From Streptococcus sp. 121 (GTDB taxonomy: Bacteria; Bacillota; Bacilli; Lactobacillales; Streptococcaceae), in assembly GCF_016458205.1 (NCBI RefSeq), contig NZ_JAEMED010000015.1, positions 1-40,967 of the forward strand: a stretch of DNA of 40,967 nucleotides. Reading direction: 5' to 3'. Position numbers and translations under genes: made by a program. The notes under the pieces are model-generated. The model saw only the letters and a list, made by a program, of their open reading frames with translations, did not search any database and was not told where the DNA came from. Below, piece by piece: positions 23,428 to 32,582 of this stretch (positions are counted from its first letter, which is position 1; each line of letters begins with the position of its first letter).

Positions 23428-23898
23428 ATGAGTCGTAAAAACCAAGCGCCTAAGCGCGAAGTATTAGCAGATCCACTTTACAATTCTAAATTGGTAACAC
23501 GTTTGATCAACCGTGTTATGATGGACGGTAAACGTGGTACAGCGGCATCTATCGTTTATGGTGCCTTCGATCAAATCAAAGAAGCAACTGGTAATGATGC
23601 ACTTGAAGTCTTCGAGCAAGCATTGGAAAACATCATGCCTGTACTTGAAGTACGTGCACGCCGTGTTGGTGGTTCTAACTACCAAGTCCCAGTTGAAGTT
23701 CGCCCAGAGCGTCGTACAACTCTAGGTCTACGTTGGTTGGTACAAATCGCGCGTGACCGTGGTGAGCACACAATGCAAGACCGTCTTGCAAAAGAAATCA
23801 TGGACGCAGCAAACAACACTGGTGGAGCTGTTAAGAAACGCGAAGATACTCACCGTATGGCTGAAGCTAACCGTGCCTTCGCACACTTCCGCTGGTAA
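23428..23898 (+). CDS. rpsG: 30S ribosomal protein S7
   Basis: A 156-aa S7, which nucleates assembly of the 16S rRNA 3' domain and contacts the E site. Typical features are the start [32 protein letters not shown] (about 28), [21 protein letters not shown] (about 70) and the C-terminal [15 protein letters not shown]. Codon use is strongly biased, as in rpsL and fusA. SD AAGGGGG lies in the short gap after rpsL. S7 is a known translational autoregulator of the str operon in E. coli. Confidence 0.98.
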   Translation: MSRKNQAPKREVLADPLYNSKLVTRLINRVMMDGKRGTAASIVYGAFDQIKEATGNDALEVFEQALENIMPVLEVRARRVGGSNYQVPVEVRPERRTTLGLRWLVQIARDRGEHTMQDRLAKEIMDAANNTGGAVKKREDTHRMAEANRAFAHFRW

Positions 23899-24029
23899 GA
23901 TAGGATATTTTAGCGTTAAACAAATGCTAGCCAAAATAGGAAAATGGACGCAGCAATTTCGGTTGCTAGGAGATTTTATCTTTTTGGCAGACATTTGTAG
24001 CTAAAATTCAACTAAGATTAAGATACCAA

Positions 24030-24119
24030 GAGTGAGCCTGCCTACGAAAAATAGGAAATCGAAGCAGAATGCTTTGCATTCAATGAGAGTTATCTTTTTT
24101 CGTTGCAAGCAGGCCACTC
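24030..24119 (+). promoter_or_regulatory. Long imperfect hairpin between rpsG and fusA
   Basis: GAGTGAGCCTGC (24030-24041) pairs with GCAGGCCACTC (24109-24119). Inside, CGAAAAA (24045-24051) faces TTTTTTCG (24095-24102), and GAATGC/GCATTC (24068-24081) forms the tip. It may slow or end the rpsL-rpsG transcript before the separate fusA promoter. The internal T6 run after the tip hairpin is terminator-like. Confidence 0.5.
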
Positions 24120-24202
24120 GGGTTCAATTAGAAGGTACGAGGATGTACCAGCATAATTCAGGAGAAGCGGGTGGGTCTTACCTATCTGCTTTTCTTGGAA
24201 TA

Positions 24203-24211
24203 TGGTATAAT
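24203..24211 (+). promoter_or_regulatory. Extended -10 promoter of fusA
   Basis: TGGTATAAT (24203-24211) is an extended -10 (TGnTATAAT). No good -35 is present. It gives a leader of about 23 nt before ATG 24241 with SD TAGGAGAG. Confidence 0.65.
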
Positions 24212-24240
24212 ATTAAAAAAATAAATTATAGGAGAGACAA

Positions 24241-26319
24241 ATGGCTCGCGAATTTTCATTAGAAAAAACTCGTAATATCGGTATCATGGCTCACGTTGAT
24301 GCTGGTAAAACTACAACTACTGAGCGGATCCTTTACTACACTGGTAAAATCCACAAAATCGGTGAAACCCACGAAGGGGCTTCCCAAATGGACTGGATGG
24401 AGCAAGAACAAGAGCGCGGAATCACAATCACATCCGCTGCGACAACTGCTCAATGGAAAGACACACGCGTTAACATCATCGATACCCCAGGACACGTGGA
24501 CTTCACAATCGAGGTACAACGTTCCCTTCGCGTTTTGGATGGTGCGGTAACCGTTTTGGATTCCCAATCTGGTGTTGAGCCACAAACTGAAACTGTATGG
24601 CGCCAAGCTACTGAATATGGTGTTCCACGTATCGTATTTGCCAACAAGATGGATAAAATCGGTGCGGACTTCCTTTACTCAGTAAGCACTCTACATGACC
24701 GTTTGCAAGCAAACGCACACCCAATTCAATTGCCAATCGGTGCTGAAGATGACTTCCGCGGAATCATTGACTTGATCAAGATGAAAGCTGAAATCTATAC
24801 CAACGACCTTGGTACAGATATCCTTGAAGAGGACATCCCAGCTGAATACCTTGAGCAAGCAGAAGAATACCGTGAAAAATTGGTCGAAGCAGTTGCAGAA
24901 ACTGACGAAGACTTGATGATGAAATACCTTGAAGGGGAAGAAATCACAAACGAAGAGTTGAAAGCAGCTATCCGTAAAGCTACCATCAACGTAGAATTCT
25001 ACCCAGTTCTTTGTGGTTCTGCCTTCAAGAACAAAGGGGTTCAATTGATGTTGGATGCAGTCCTTGACTACCTTCCAAGCCCACTTGATATCCCAGCTAT
25101 CAAAGGTATCAACCCAGATACTGAAGAAGAAGAAACTCGTCCTGCATCTGATGAAGAGCCATTTGCAGCTCTTGCCTTCAAGATTATGACAGACCCATTC
25201 GTTGGTCGTTTGACTTTCTTCCGTGTATATTCAGGTGTCTTGAACTCAGGTTCTTATGTTATGAATACCTCAAAAGGTAAACGTGAGCGTATCGGACGTA
25301 TCCTTCAAATGCACGCAAACAGCCGTCAAGAAATTGAAACAGTTTACGCTGGTGATATCGCTGCCGCTGTTGGTTTGAAAGACACTACAACTGGTGACTC
25401 ATTGACAGATGAGAAAGCTAAAGTTATCCTTGAGTCTATCAACGTTCCAGAACCAGTTATCCAATTGATGGTTGAGCCAAAATCTAAAGCAGACCAAGAT
25501 AAGATGGGTATTGCCCTTCAAAAATTGGCTGAAGAAGATCCAACATTCCGCGTTGAAACAAACGTTGAAACTGGTGAAACAGTTATCTCTGGTATGGGTG
25601 AGTTGCACTTGGATGTCCTTGTTGACCGTATGAAACGTGAATTCAAGGTTGAAGCGAACGTAGGTGCTCCTCAAGTATCTTACCGTGAAACCTTCCGTGC
25701 TGCTACTCAAGCACGTGGATTCTTCAAACGTCAATCTGGTGGTAAAGGACAATTCGGTGATGTTTGGATTGAATTTACACCTAACGAAGAAGGAAAAGGT
25801 TTCGAATTCGAAAACGCAATCGTCGGTGGTGTGGTTCCTCGTGAATTCGTACCAGCCGTAGAAAAAGGTTTGGTTGAGTCAATGGCTAACGGTGTTCTTG
25901 CAGGATACCCACTTGTTGACGTGAAAGCTAAACTTTACGATGGTTCCTACCACGATGTTGACTCATCTGAAACAGCCTTCAAGATCGCGGCATCTCTTGC
26001 CTTGAAAGAAGCTGCTAAGACTGCTCAACCTGCAATCCTTGAGCCAATGATGCTTGTAACCATCACTGTTCCAGAAGAAAACCTTGGTGATGTTATGGGT
26101 CACGTTACAGCTCGTCGTGGACGTGTTGACGGTATGGAAGCACACGGTAACAGCCAAATCGTTCGCGCTTATGTACCACTTGCTGAAATGTTCGGTTATG
26201 CAACTGTTCTTCGTTCAGCATCACAAGGACGTGGTACCTTCATGATGGTATTCGACCACTACGAAGATGTACCTAAGTCTGTACAAGAAGAAATCGTTGC
26301 GAAAGCAAAAGGTGAATAA
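24241..26319 (+). CDS. fusA: Elongation factor G
   Basis: A 692-aa translational GTPase that drives ribosomal translocation and, with RRF, recycling. G1 AHVDAGKTT (about 17-25), switch [11 protein letters not shown] (about 59), G3 DTPGHVDF (about 81), G4 NKMD (about 135) and G5 GSAF are all intact. Domains III-V follow; the domain IV and V blocks [25 protein letters not shown] (given in part) and [10 protein letters not shown] are typical. Length is standard. It is separated from rpsG by 342 bp with its own promoter, so it is only loosely tied to the str operon. A strong terminator follows. Confidence 0.98.
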   Translation: MAREFSLEKTRNIGIMAHVDAGKTTTTERILYYTGKIHKIGETHEGASQMDWMEQEQERGITITSAATTAQWKDTRVNIIDTPGHVDFTIEVQRSLRVLDGAVTVLDSQSGVEPQTETVWRQATEYGVPRIVFANKMDKIGADFLYSVSTLHDRLQANAHPIQLPIGAEDDFRGIIDLIKMKAEIYTNDLGTDILEEDIPAEYLEQAEEYREKLVEAVAETDEDLMMKYLEGEEITNEELKAAIRKATINVEFYPVLCGSAFKNKGVQLMLDAVLDYLPSPLDIPAIKGINPDTEEEETRPASDEEPFAALAFKIMTDPFVGRLTFFRVYSGVLNSGSYVMNTSKGKRERIGRILQMHANSRQEIETVYAGDIAAAVGLKDTTTGDSLTDEKAKVILESINVPEPVIQLMVEPKSKADQDKMGIALQKLAEEDPTFRVETNVETGETVISGMGELHLDVLVDRMKREFKVEANVGAPQVSYRETFRAATQARGFFKRQSGGKGQFGDVWIEFTPNEEGKGFEFENAIVGGVVPREFVPAVEKGLVESMANGVLAGYPLVDVKAKLYDGSYHDVDSSETAFKIAASLALKEAAKTAQPAILEPMMLVTITVPEENLGDVMGHVTARRGRVDGMEAHGNSQIVRAYVPLAEMFGYATVLRSASQGRGTFMMVFDHYEDVPKSVQEEIVAKAKGE

Positions 26320-26333
26320 TCACTAAAATAAAG

Positions 26334-26363
26334 AAAGAGGAAGATAAAGACTTCCTCTTTTTT
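26334..26363 (+). terminator. fusA terminator
   Basis: AAAGAGGAAG (26334-26343) and CTTCCTCTTT (26351-26360) make a 10-bp stem followed by further T. Confidence 0.9.
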
Positions 26364-26368
26364 GCTGC

Positions 26369-26393
26369 AAAAAAACCGAGAGGAAACTCTCGG
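26369..26393 (-). terminator. Minus-strand terminator facing fusA
   Basis: CCGAGAG (26376-26382) and CTCTCGG (26387-26393) enclose a 4-base loop. On the minus strand the stem is followed by T7. It would stop transcripts from the LuxR-type gene at 26724-27305. The 330 bp between (26394-26723) hold no gene I can support. Confidence 0.8.
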
Positions 26394-26723
26394 CGGAAAA
26401 CCAAGCTACCTTCAAAGTAGGATCGTGGAAGTTCAGTAAAGGTTTGGTTGTGGTTGCGGTCAAGATGTTTAGAAAACTAGCGTAATGGTCACAACCGAGG
26501 AAATAGAAATCACTTTGATAGGCTACTTGGTTTTCAAAGACAGTTTATCAGATGATTGGGGATTTGTAACAGGAATGTTCTAAAATGTCGTGAAAACGTC
26601 CTGAAATGCATGGACGGGGTCTGGACTTCTGAGTTGTTAGTACTAAAAATCCTTGAATATATGAAGGTGACGCAAGATAAATAGAGCAGAGCTTTCAATG
26701 TGAGCCTTGCATTCACTTGTGGA

Positions 26724-27305
26724 CTATAAAATTCCTAATTCAATGGCCCGTAAGACGGAGGCTAAGCTAGAATTTGTTTCTAACTTGTCTTGAATATGGG
26801 TGAGGTGATTGTTTACTGTTCGACGGCTGATGTTTAGTAAGGCTGCAATTTCAGTTTGGGTATGATTTTGACGTAATTGATACAAGATGTCTATTTCTCG
26901 AGGCGTCAAGTTTGTTTGCAAATTGACAGTAGAATAAGGGAAGGATGGAAACCCAGAGAGAATATCTGAAATGCCGTTTGTTATTTCTTTCATGCTGAGA
27001 TCTTGGTGGAGATACCCGTTTGCTGCACATTCTTGACTTTTTAAGAAATAGTATTCGCGATAATGAGTTGAAAAAAGTAGCACTGCTTGTTCAGGAAAAT
27101 GTTGACGAATTACCTGGCAAGCAGAAAATGCCCGTCGTTCAGGTCGAGTTATCTCAAGGATAACCATTCTAGGATGTCTCTGGGCAATGATATCTAAATA
27201 ACTCTCAGTCCAATCGTTTAAGTATAGATCAAATGTTAGGTCTTTGTAGATGTGAGAGAGAGCTTGGGCTAAGAACTCGCGACGGCCTATGAAGAGTATG
27301 GTCAT
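26724..27305 (-). CDS. LuxR-type regulator with atypical receiver domain
   Basis: A 193-aa transcription factor. The N-terminal 120 residues have the layout of a response-regulator receiver (MTILFIGRREFLAQAL...), but the acidic pair after strand 1 is absent (GRRE) and the phospho-acceptor Asp is replaced by Glu51 (RMVILEITRPE). Phosphorylation is therefore unlikely; Glu may mimic the active state. The C-terminal LuxR/GerE HTH is LTPREIDILYQLRQNHTQTE...SRRTVNNHLTHIQDKL (about 131-180). SD AGGAGGAG lies 7 bp before ATG. It is divergent from the MFS/AlaRS-like/ATP-grasp operon across 251 bp and is the natural candidate for its regulator. No histidine kinase is nearby. Confidence 0.85.
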   Translation of the reverse strand: MTILFIGRREFLAQALSHIYKDLTFDLYLNDWTESYLDIIAQRHPRMVILEITRPERRAFSACQVIRQHFPEQAVLLFSTHYREYYFLKSQECAANGYLHQDLSMKEITNGISDILSGFPSFPYSTVNLQTNLTPREIDILYQLRQNHTQTEIAALLNISRRTVNNHLTHIQDKLETNSSLASVLRAIELGIL

Positions 27306-27556
27306 AATATGCTCCTCCTAACGTACTATATTTATAATAGTGTATCACAAGGATTAGGAAATAAAAAGTTTATTTGTAAAACAATTCAGAATTTTGCACA
27401 AATGACTCATGACAGAAATCTTGGTGTTTGATACACTTAATTTCATATATTTCGGTCAGGCTATTTTGCTGAAGATATTTGGTGTTTTACTTGGATGAAA
27501 AAAACTGCCATTTTATATGCAATTAGACTGTTTAGACTGGAAGGTGGTGACTTTAC

Positions 27557-28756
27557 ATGAAGAAGAAACGGGTTAATTTAACCCCTAATTTTTATCGACT
27601 CATCTTAAGTTCAGCGAGCAGGAATATTGCGGATTCTTTTTATCTGATTGCGTTATCGCTTGGTTTAGTTCAGGTTTATCAGGTGGATGCTGCGAGTCTA
27701 TCCCTCTTTACTCTAGTTGGGATGTTACCACGTTTGTTTGCAGCTGCTTATGGCCCCTATTTACAAGCTATTCGAAGGAATCGCCTAGCAATATTGAGTT
27801 TGCAGTTGGTTCAGTTGGCCATTATGGCTGGAATTCTACTTTGTTTGCTACAGGCTTGGCCACTTCCATGGATGGTGAGTTTGAATTTCCTTTTTAGCTT
27901 TGTGACTGTCTGTTTGAATAACCTGCAGATGAAGGTCATTCCCTCTGTCCTGGATAATAATGATGAATTGCTTAACAAGTCAGTAGATATCCAATATTTG
28001 GCAGGAAATGTCTTGGATATTGCCAGTAACTTTGTTGCATCTGTACTTTTAGGATTCATTTCTTACTTGGTCTTGATGCAGCTAAGTTTGCCCTTCTTTA
28101 TCGCGGCCCTTTATTTCCTATTCCGCCTGCGTATTCCAGATTCTAGGGGGCATGAGATGGAGGAAGATGGTGAGGGAGTGAAAATCGATCGAGCTGCGTC
28201 ATTTAAGGCTTTATCAGAATCTAAGGATTCTTTCTATATTGTTTTGACAGAAGCTGTCTTGAGTGGTGGAACGGATTTGTTGCTGACTCTTACACCGATT
28301 TACCTGATTTCTCAAGGTTATTCGGTAGCCTATCTGGGTTTGGTTTTAGGGCTACAACGTGGAGCAGATCTTCTGGGGGCAATCCTTGCACCTTCTATCA
28401 AGATGGATCCTCGAGTCTTTTTTCCTTTAGATTATATTTTGTCAGGTCTGTCCTTTGTTTTGGTATTTTTGATACCAATTCCTCACTTCAAACTCTTCTT
28501 TCTCTTCCTGGGATTTGTGATTATTGGGATCTCAGGGAATATGTTTAATAAATTGATTTATGCAAGTTACAATCATGATGAGCTATCGTTGGTGAATTCG
28601 GCTATTGTGACACTCTATACCTTCTTTGCCATTCTCAGCCTGTTAATCCCTAGCATATATGACAACATCCAAATGCTTGGGCTAGTCATCAATGGAGCAA
28701 CCATCCTTGTAGGCATTTGGCTTTTTTCAAAAATATCTAATTTTGTATCGAAATGA
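27557..28756 (+). CDS. MFS transporter (first of the cluster)
   Basis: A 399-aa membrane protein with about 12 hydrophobic helices and the general layout of MFS drug/metabolite exporters. The N-terminal half reads ASRNIADSFYLIALSLGLVQVYQ and MLPRLFAAAYGPYLQAIRRNRLAI, an MFS motif A-like loop. A short central cytoplasmic loop (about 195-225, RGHEMEEDGEGVKID) separates the halves. The start has SD AAGGTGG 7 bp before ATG. It is the first gene after a divergent regulator and probably exports, or takes up a precursor of, the product of the downstream ligases. The substrate is unknown. Confidence 0.85.
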   Translation: MKKKRVNLTPNFYRLILSSASRNIADSFYLIALSLGLVQVYQVDAASLSLFTLVGMLPRLFAAAYGPYLQAIRRNRLAILSLQLVQLAIMAGILLCLLQAWPLPWMVSLNFLFSFVTVCLNNLQMKVIPSVLDNNDELLNKSVDIQYLAGNVLDIASNFVASVLLGFISYLVLMQLSLPFFIAALYFLFRLRIPDSRGHEMEEDGEGVKIDRAASFKALSESKDSFYIVLTEAVLSGGTDLLLTLTPIYLISQGYSVAYLGLVLGLQRGADLLGAILAPSIKMDPRVFFPLDYILSGLSFVLVFLIPIPHFKLFFLFLGFVIIGISGNMFNKLIYASYNHDELSLVNSAIVTLYTFFAILSLLIPSIYDNIQMLGLVINGATILVGIWLFSKISNFVSK

Positions 28757-28816
28757 TCCAACTGGTTGTTTACAGTATTATTTATCAGAAAGTTTTCACT
28801 AACTAAAATTAAGGGG

Positions 28817-29128
28817 GTGGTACTTGAGACCAGCCTCTTTGGAAATGAATCCTAGTGCAATGATTCAATTTTCGATGCTTTATGTTCTCCTATTGGAAAG
28901 GAATATTACTTTCCAGAATATGAATGATTCAAATTTTATGTAGAGAAAATACGCTCACCATTTCAAATTGATGGTCGCCACCCGTCTATTACACTAATTT
29001 CTGAAGTTTCAAAACACATTGTTAAAGAGATGGGGGAAGAGATCATGTCAAAAGGTCAGGGAGAGTTGTTTTCAATCAACAGTGTAAATGAAAAGGGGAG
29101 CATCAATGGGAAATGCTATCTTTCGTGA
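28817..29128 (+). pseudogene. Decayed small ORF between MFS and AlaRS-like genes
   Basis: One frame looks protein-like across the gap but has two in-frame stops (TAG at about 28853, TGA at about 28925). It reads VVLETSLFGNES*, then CNDSIFDALCSPIGKEYYF..PEYE*, then FKFYVEKIRSPFQIDGRHP and SEVSKHIVKEMGEEIMSK, ending TGA 29126-29128 and overlapping the next gene's start by 23 bp, as its neighbours do. A start is not clear (GTG 28817 lies too close to AAGGGGG). I do not recognise the family. The residual could be a small partner or carrier protein of the AlaRS-like enzyme. Confidence 0.45.
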
Positions 29129-30191
29129 CTTATTTCAAAAAGTCTATCAAGCTCAACAATTATCTTCTTCTCCACTTGTTCGCAGCGATGAGTATCTATT
29201 TACCTTCTCACCTATTCAAGACGAGGTTGGGAGTTTTACGACTAATGAGTCAGGTATTTTTATGAAGGAGCAAGCCTGCTTTCGTACAACCTATCCTTCA
29301 AATTTAGTCAATCCATTAGCAGCACCTTATCAAAACTTAATTGGATTATTTTCGTTTGAGCCTGTTAGGTATGTGCAAATTATGCAGAAATTTGTGGACG
29401 AAATTTTGGAACTACAGGTTTCAAATGAGGACATTTTTGTTATTGCTCCCGATATTGAGGCTGTTCAAAAGGAACTGCAGCAGTTAGATGTTGGTCTTAT
29501 ATCGATTCCTAAGGACCGTTTGTATTGCAATCTGCCAATTGAAGGAACGCATTATTATGTAAAGTTTTGTATCCGATATCACGAAGGCTTGGTGACGATT
29601 ATGAACTATGTTTTAGTGGATTACCATGGAAAGTCCTTGGTTAAATTGGACAGTGTCTTCTTTCCACGTCGGATGGAAATGATTCAAGAGGGTGTTGCTT
29701 CCATCTATGAAACTCGTGTGTGGAAGTCTCGCTATAAACGAATGTTTCAGGAGACTAATAGTCATAGCTTAACACACTTTATATTGAGTCAGAGCGAGGC
29801 GTTAACAGAACTTCTATCTGCGGTCGGAGATGCGGGGCATAAGAAACAGGCCTATGTGGTGAAGAAATTGGCGCGGGAGTTATTTGTTGAGATGGATTTA
29901 GCTGGATTGAGCTTTGAGTTGTTCATAGACGTTTTTCCTGAATTAAGTCCATTTTTGCATCCGATGTATCAGCAGTATCAATTGACAGTAGAAAATGCCT
30001 TAATGAGAATTCGGAGAAGTAAGAAAGTTATTTCGGCAGAATATGCCCTAAATACTTGGGGACTTCCTCTCAAACTTTTTCAAAAATGGATAGATCCTGA
30101 ACTGGAGTTGGAACAACCGAAAGAGAATTTTGCCTATTATCGGGATTGGTCGCGGAATCAATATGCGAATCCGCTAGAAAGTTATCGCTAA
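29106..30191 (+). CDS. Alanyl-tRNA synthetase-like (class II aaRS catalytic domain) protein
   Basis: A 361-aa protein resembling only the aminoacylation core of AlaRS. LFTFSPIQDEVGSFTTNESG corresponds to the motif 1 side, EQACFRTTYPSNLVN and YQNLIGLFSFEP mirror the SQxCxRxxDLENVG and FFEMLGNFSFG blocks of AlaRS, and a helical C-terminal part (about 225-330, GHKKQAYVVKKLARELF) matches its tRNA-acceptor helices. The editing and C-Ala domains are missing. It is therefore unlikely to be a housekeeping AlaRS. Such paralogues can activate an amino acid and pass it to a carrier protein, tRNA or small molecule. ATG 29106 is preferred for its SD AAGGGGAG; an in-frame ATG at 29088 lacks one. It overlaps the ATP-grasp gene by 1 bp. 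Confidence 0.72.
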   Translation: MGNAIFRDLFQKVYQAQQLSSSPLVRSDEYLFTFSPIQDEVGSFTTNESGIFMKEQACFRTTYPSNLVNPLAAPYQNLIGLFSFEPVRYVQIMQKFVDEILELQVSNEDIFVIAPDIEAVQKELQQLDVGLISIPKDRLYCNLPIEGTHYYVKFCIRYHEGLVTIMNYVLVDYHGKSLVKLDSVFFPRRMEMIQEGVASIYETRVWKSRYKRMFQETNSHSLTHFILSQSEALTELLSAVGDAGHKKQAYVVKKLARELFVEMDLAGLSFELFIDVFPELSPFLHPMYQQYQLTVENALMRIRRSKKVISAEYALNTWGLPLKLFQKWIDPELELEQPKENFAYYRDWSRNQYANPLESYR

Positions 30192-31273
30192 TGAGAATTG
30201 GATTATTGCACCCCTTTAGCTTGGGGTATACAACAATTTATGATTGTTTACAATCAGGAGATGATTATGCTCTATTTATTGATAGGGCTAAACGAGAGAC
30301 TTTTGAGAAGGAGAAACCTGCCAATGTAACTTTGGTTATGGTTGAGAACTATCAAGAAAATATTGAGATGGTTTGTGGAAACTGGCTAGAAAAGGAGCAT
30401 TTGGATGCCTTGCTTGCCTTAGATGAATTTGATGTTGAAGTGGCAGCTCGCTTGAGGGAGAATTATGGAATTCCCGGTCAGAGTGCTGCATTGGCCAAGG
30501 TTTTTCGAAACAAAAATGTGATGACCGAACGCGTACGGGAGTTAGGTTTCAGGGTTCCTAATAGTACTAGGGTTCAGTCATTTCAGGAAGCAGAAGAGTT
30601 TTTGAGAACTCATGGAAAAATAATTGTTAAGCCTTTAGCTGGCGCAGGTTCAGTAGACACATTTCCTTTAGAGATAAGTGAGGGAGTAGAAAGACTTGAA
30701 GGCTTAGACCTTCCATCTTTGCTCCTACAAGAGTATATTGAAGGAGATATTTACCATATTGATGGTCTCCTTGCTTCTGGTCAAGTCATCTATTGTGAGC
30801 CTTCTCGCTATCTTTATAATCCATTACTTATAAAGGAAGGGATTTCGGCTGCAGCTGTTTCATTGGAGCAGAACCATCGTGACTATGCTCCCTTGCGAGA
30901 CTATGCTATTCATTTGGCTAGGTCACTCGATCCCAAAGGTACTTATTTATTTCACTTGGAAGTTTTTTATACTGGTGAAGAGATTATTTTCTTGGAGATT
31001 GCCTGTCGAATGGGAGGTGCAAGGATTCGACAAAATCTGGAAAGGAAGTTTGGGCAGGATCCTTTTGCTTTGTTACTGACTGCGGTAGGTAAGCATGAAC
31101 TTCCTAAATTACCAGAGTATTTTCCGGCAGTAGGATGGCTATTAACTGCTAAAAAGTCAGGTGTACTACAACGAATTCCCGATTTAACACCTGAAAAATT
31201 AGAGGAGTTTGGAATTTATGACACGATTGTATATACGAAAATCGGTAGAAAAATCCAATCTGGCCCAGCATAG
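30191..31273 (+). CDS. ATP-grasp ligase A, with apparent 3' frameshift
   Basis: As read this is a 360-aa ATP-grasp enzyme, probably a carboxylate-amine ligase joining amino acids or similar acids via an acyl phosphate. Motifs are KVFRNKNVMTERVRELGFRVP (about 110), IIVKPLAGAGSVDTF (ATP Lys and glycine loop, about 150), LLLQEYIEGDIYHIDGL (about 180) and the Mg-binding HLEVFYTGEEIIFLEIACRMGG (about 265). It starts in TAATG overlap with the AlaRS-like gene; the 5'-extended frame from 30146 lies inside that gene. Just before the stop, the alternate frame carries a typical ATP-grasp tail (SADAVLGLSFVGKDFETVRR) running to TAG at 31380-31382, 9 bp before the next ATG. One extra A in GAAAAAT (about 31250) would explain it. 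Confidence 0.82.
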   Translation: MRIGLLHPFSLGYTTIYDCLQSGDDYALFIDRAKRETFEKEKPANVTLVMVENYQENIEMVCGNWLEKEHLDALLALDEFDVEVAARLRENYGIPGQSAALAKVFRNKNVMTERVRELGFRVPNSTRVQSFQEAEEFLRTHGKIIVKPLAGAGSVDTFPLEISEGVERLEGLDLPSLLLQEYIEGDIYHIDGLLASGQVIYCEPSRYLYNPLLIKEGISAAAVSLEQNHRDYAPLRDYAIHLARSLDPKGTYLFHLEVFYTGEEIIFLEIACRMGGARIRQNLERKFGQDPFALLLTAVGKHELPKLPEYFPAVGWLLTAKKSGVLQRIPDLTPEKLEEFGIYDTIVYTKIGRKIQSGPA

Positions 31274-31382
31274 TGCAGATGCAGTACTGGGACTGTCCTT
31301 CGTTGGAAAGGACTTTGAAACAGTTCGTCGCCAGCTATTAGAAGCTGAAGCTTGGTGTCTCCAAGAAACTCATTATTTTTAG
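31274..31382 (+). other. Out-of-frame C-terminal extension of ATP-grasp ligase A
   Basis: In the +1 frame relative to the upstream gene, codons read HSADAVLGLSFVGKDFETV, then RRQLLEAEAWCLQETHYF, then stop at 31380-31382. This is the usual beta-strand plus helix that ends ATP-grasp ligases. Joined to the upstream frame at the A5 run near 31250 it gives about 395 residues, close to the 396 of ligase B. Confidence 0.6.
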
Positions 31383-31391
31383 GAGGTTCTC

Positions 31392-32582
31392 ATGAAGTAT
31401 TTTGTTTACCGCTATTCTCCTATTACTGTACAGGTTCCATATTCTGAAAATCTTGCAATTGTGTGTCCTCCTGCACTTCGATCGGCCTATGTCGATCGTG
31501 GCTTTCCCCCAGAACAAATTTTTGTATTAGACGATTTCGAGCTTTGGACTCTTTTAGATTTTTTTGAAAGCCGTTCGGATATCGAAGACCTTTTTACCCT
31601 GGATGAAGATCTCATGGATATTGTTGCGTTGGTTCATTCATTCCTGTCAAAAGAAAAAGGGCGGTGGCGTTTAGGTTTTCTGTACAAGGATAAAAAGCGC
31701 ATGCGACAACAAGTAGAGGGACATGTAAATCAGCCCCGACTATTAAATCCACAAGAACCGTTACCATCTAATTTTATGGTAAAAGCCCGAAACGGGTCAG
31801 CCGCAAAAGGGGTATCTCGTTTAACTTCTCTCTCAGAAGGGTTTGATACAAGTCAACAACTCCTTGAAGAAGTTTTTGAACATGATTATATGTTTACTTG
31901 TGATGGACTGGCCATTGATGGGACTATTCGCTACTTCTACAGCCATGAATATCTTGGAACTGTCTTGGATAGTCGTGAAAAGTATTGCACGGTTATTCGG
32001 ACAAACTCTTGGTATGCAGATTTAGATTTTATTCAGCGGTTACAACGGGAGACACAAAAAGTCTTAGAGGCTTTAGGGACTGAGCGCGTGCACCCTTTTC
32101 ACGCTGAATTTTTTTACAACTCAAAAACGGATGAGCTCGCTTTTTGTGAAGTCGGTAAACGCTTTGGCGGTGGGAATATCCCACTTCTCATTGAAACTGC
32201 TTTTGATGTAGATATCCTAAAAAGGTACTGGGAGCTTCAGTTGGAAACTGAACACATGGAATTGACACAAAGGGCTGACATGGAAATAGGTATAGAAAAA
32301 GTAGAATCAAGCTCCGGTGGAAGACTTCCGATAGAGGATACGACTTCGAAGTTGGCCATTCCGGCAACTGTTGCTGCCTCCATTTTATTTCTACAAAATG
32401 GTGGAGAGCAAACGAAGCCGGAACCTCCCTATTCACTCACTTATTTCAGAGAATACCCTGACAGACATCGAGCTGCTAAATCTGTTGGTGAACTACGATT
32501 TTTAATGAGCTTACTGTTGAAAAACGAAGACGAATGGCAAGAACTGTTACAGTGGTTAAGAGGATATCTGGATGAAAGCTGA
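31392..32582 (+). CDS. ATP-grasp ligase B
   Basis: A 396-aa second ATP-grasp-type protein, clearly different in sequence from ligase A. Visible features are KDKKRMRQQVEGHVNQPRL (about 100), FMVKARNGSAAKGVSRL (ATP-binding Lys and loop, about 129), VHPFHAEFFYNSKTDELAFCEVGKRFGGG (metal-binding Glu residues, about 235-262). The N-terminal 90 residues form the pre-ATP domain. SD AGGAGG lies 5-6 bp before ATG. It overlaps the downstream MFS gene by 11 bp. With the AlaRS-like protein and ligase A it could build a dipeptide- or amide-linked metabolite; the substrates cannot be read from sequence. Confidence 0.78.
   Translation: MKYFVYRYSPITVQVPYSENLAIVCPPALRSAYVDRGFPPEQIFVLDDFELWTLLDFFESRSDIEDLFTLDEDLMDIVALVHSFLSKEKGRWRLGFLYKDKKRMRQQVEGHVNQPRLLNPQEPLPSNFMVKARNGSAAKGVSRLTSLSEGFDTSQQLLEEVFEHDYMFTCDGLAIDGTIRYFYSHEYLGTVLDSREKYCTVIRTNSWYADLDFIQRLQRETQKVLEALGTERVHPFHAEFFYNSKTDELAFCEVGKRFGGGNIPLLIETAFDVDILKRYWELQLETEHMELTQRADMEIGIEKVESSSGGRLPIEDTTSKLAIPATVAASILFLQNGGEQTKPEPPYSLTYFREYPDRHRAAKSVGELRFLMSLLLKNEDEWQELLQWLRGYLDES

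Noticed and set aside
26534..26716. 60-codon minus-strand frame after the LuxR-type gene
   Set aside because: GTG start without SD, odd composition with a chance HFRTF repeat, no recognised motif.
28848..28944. 32-codon ORF MNPSAMIQFS... as a precursor peptide
   Set aside because: No proper SD and no leader/core pattern; the neighbouring frame is more protein-like and continues beyond it.
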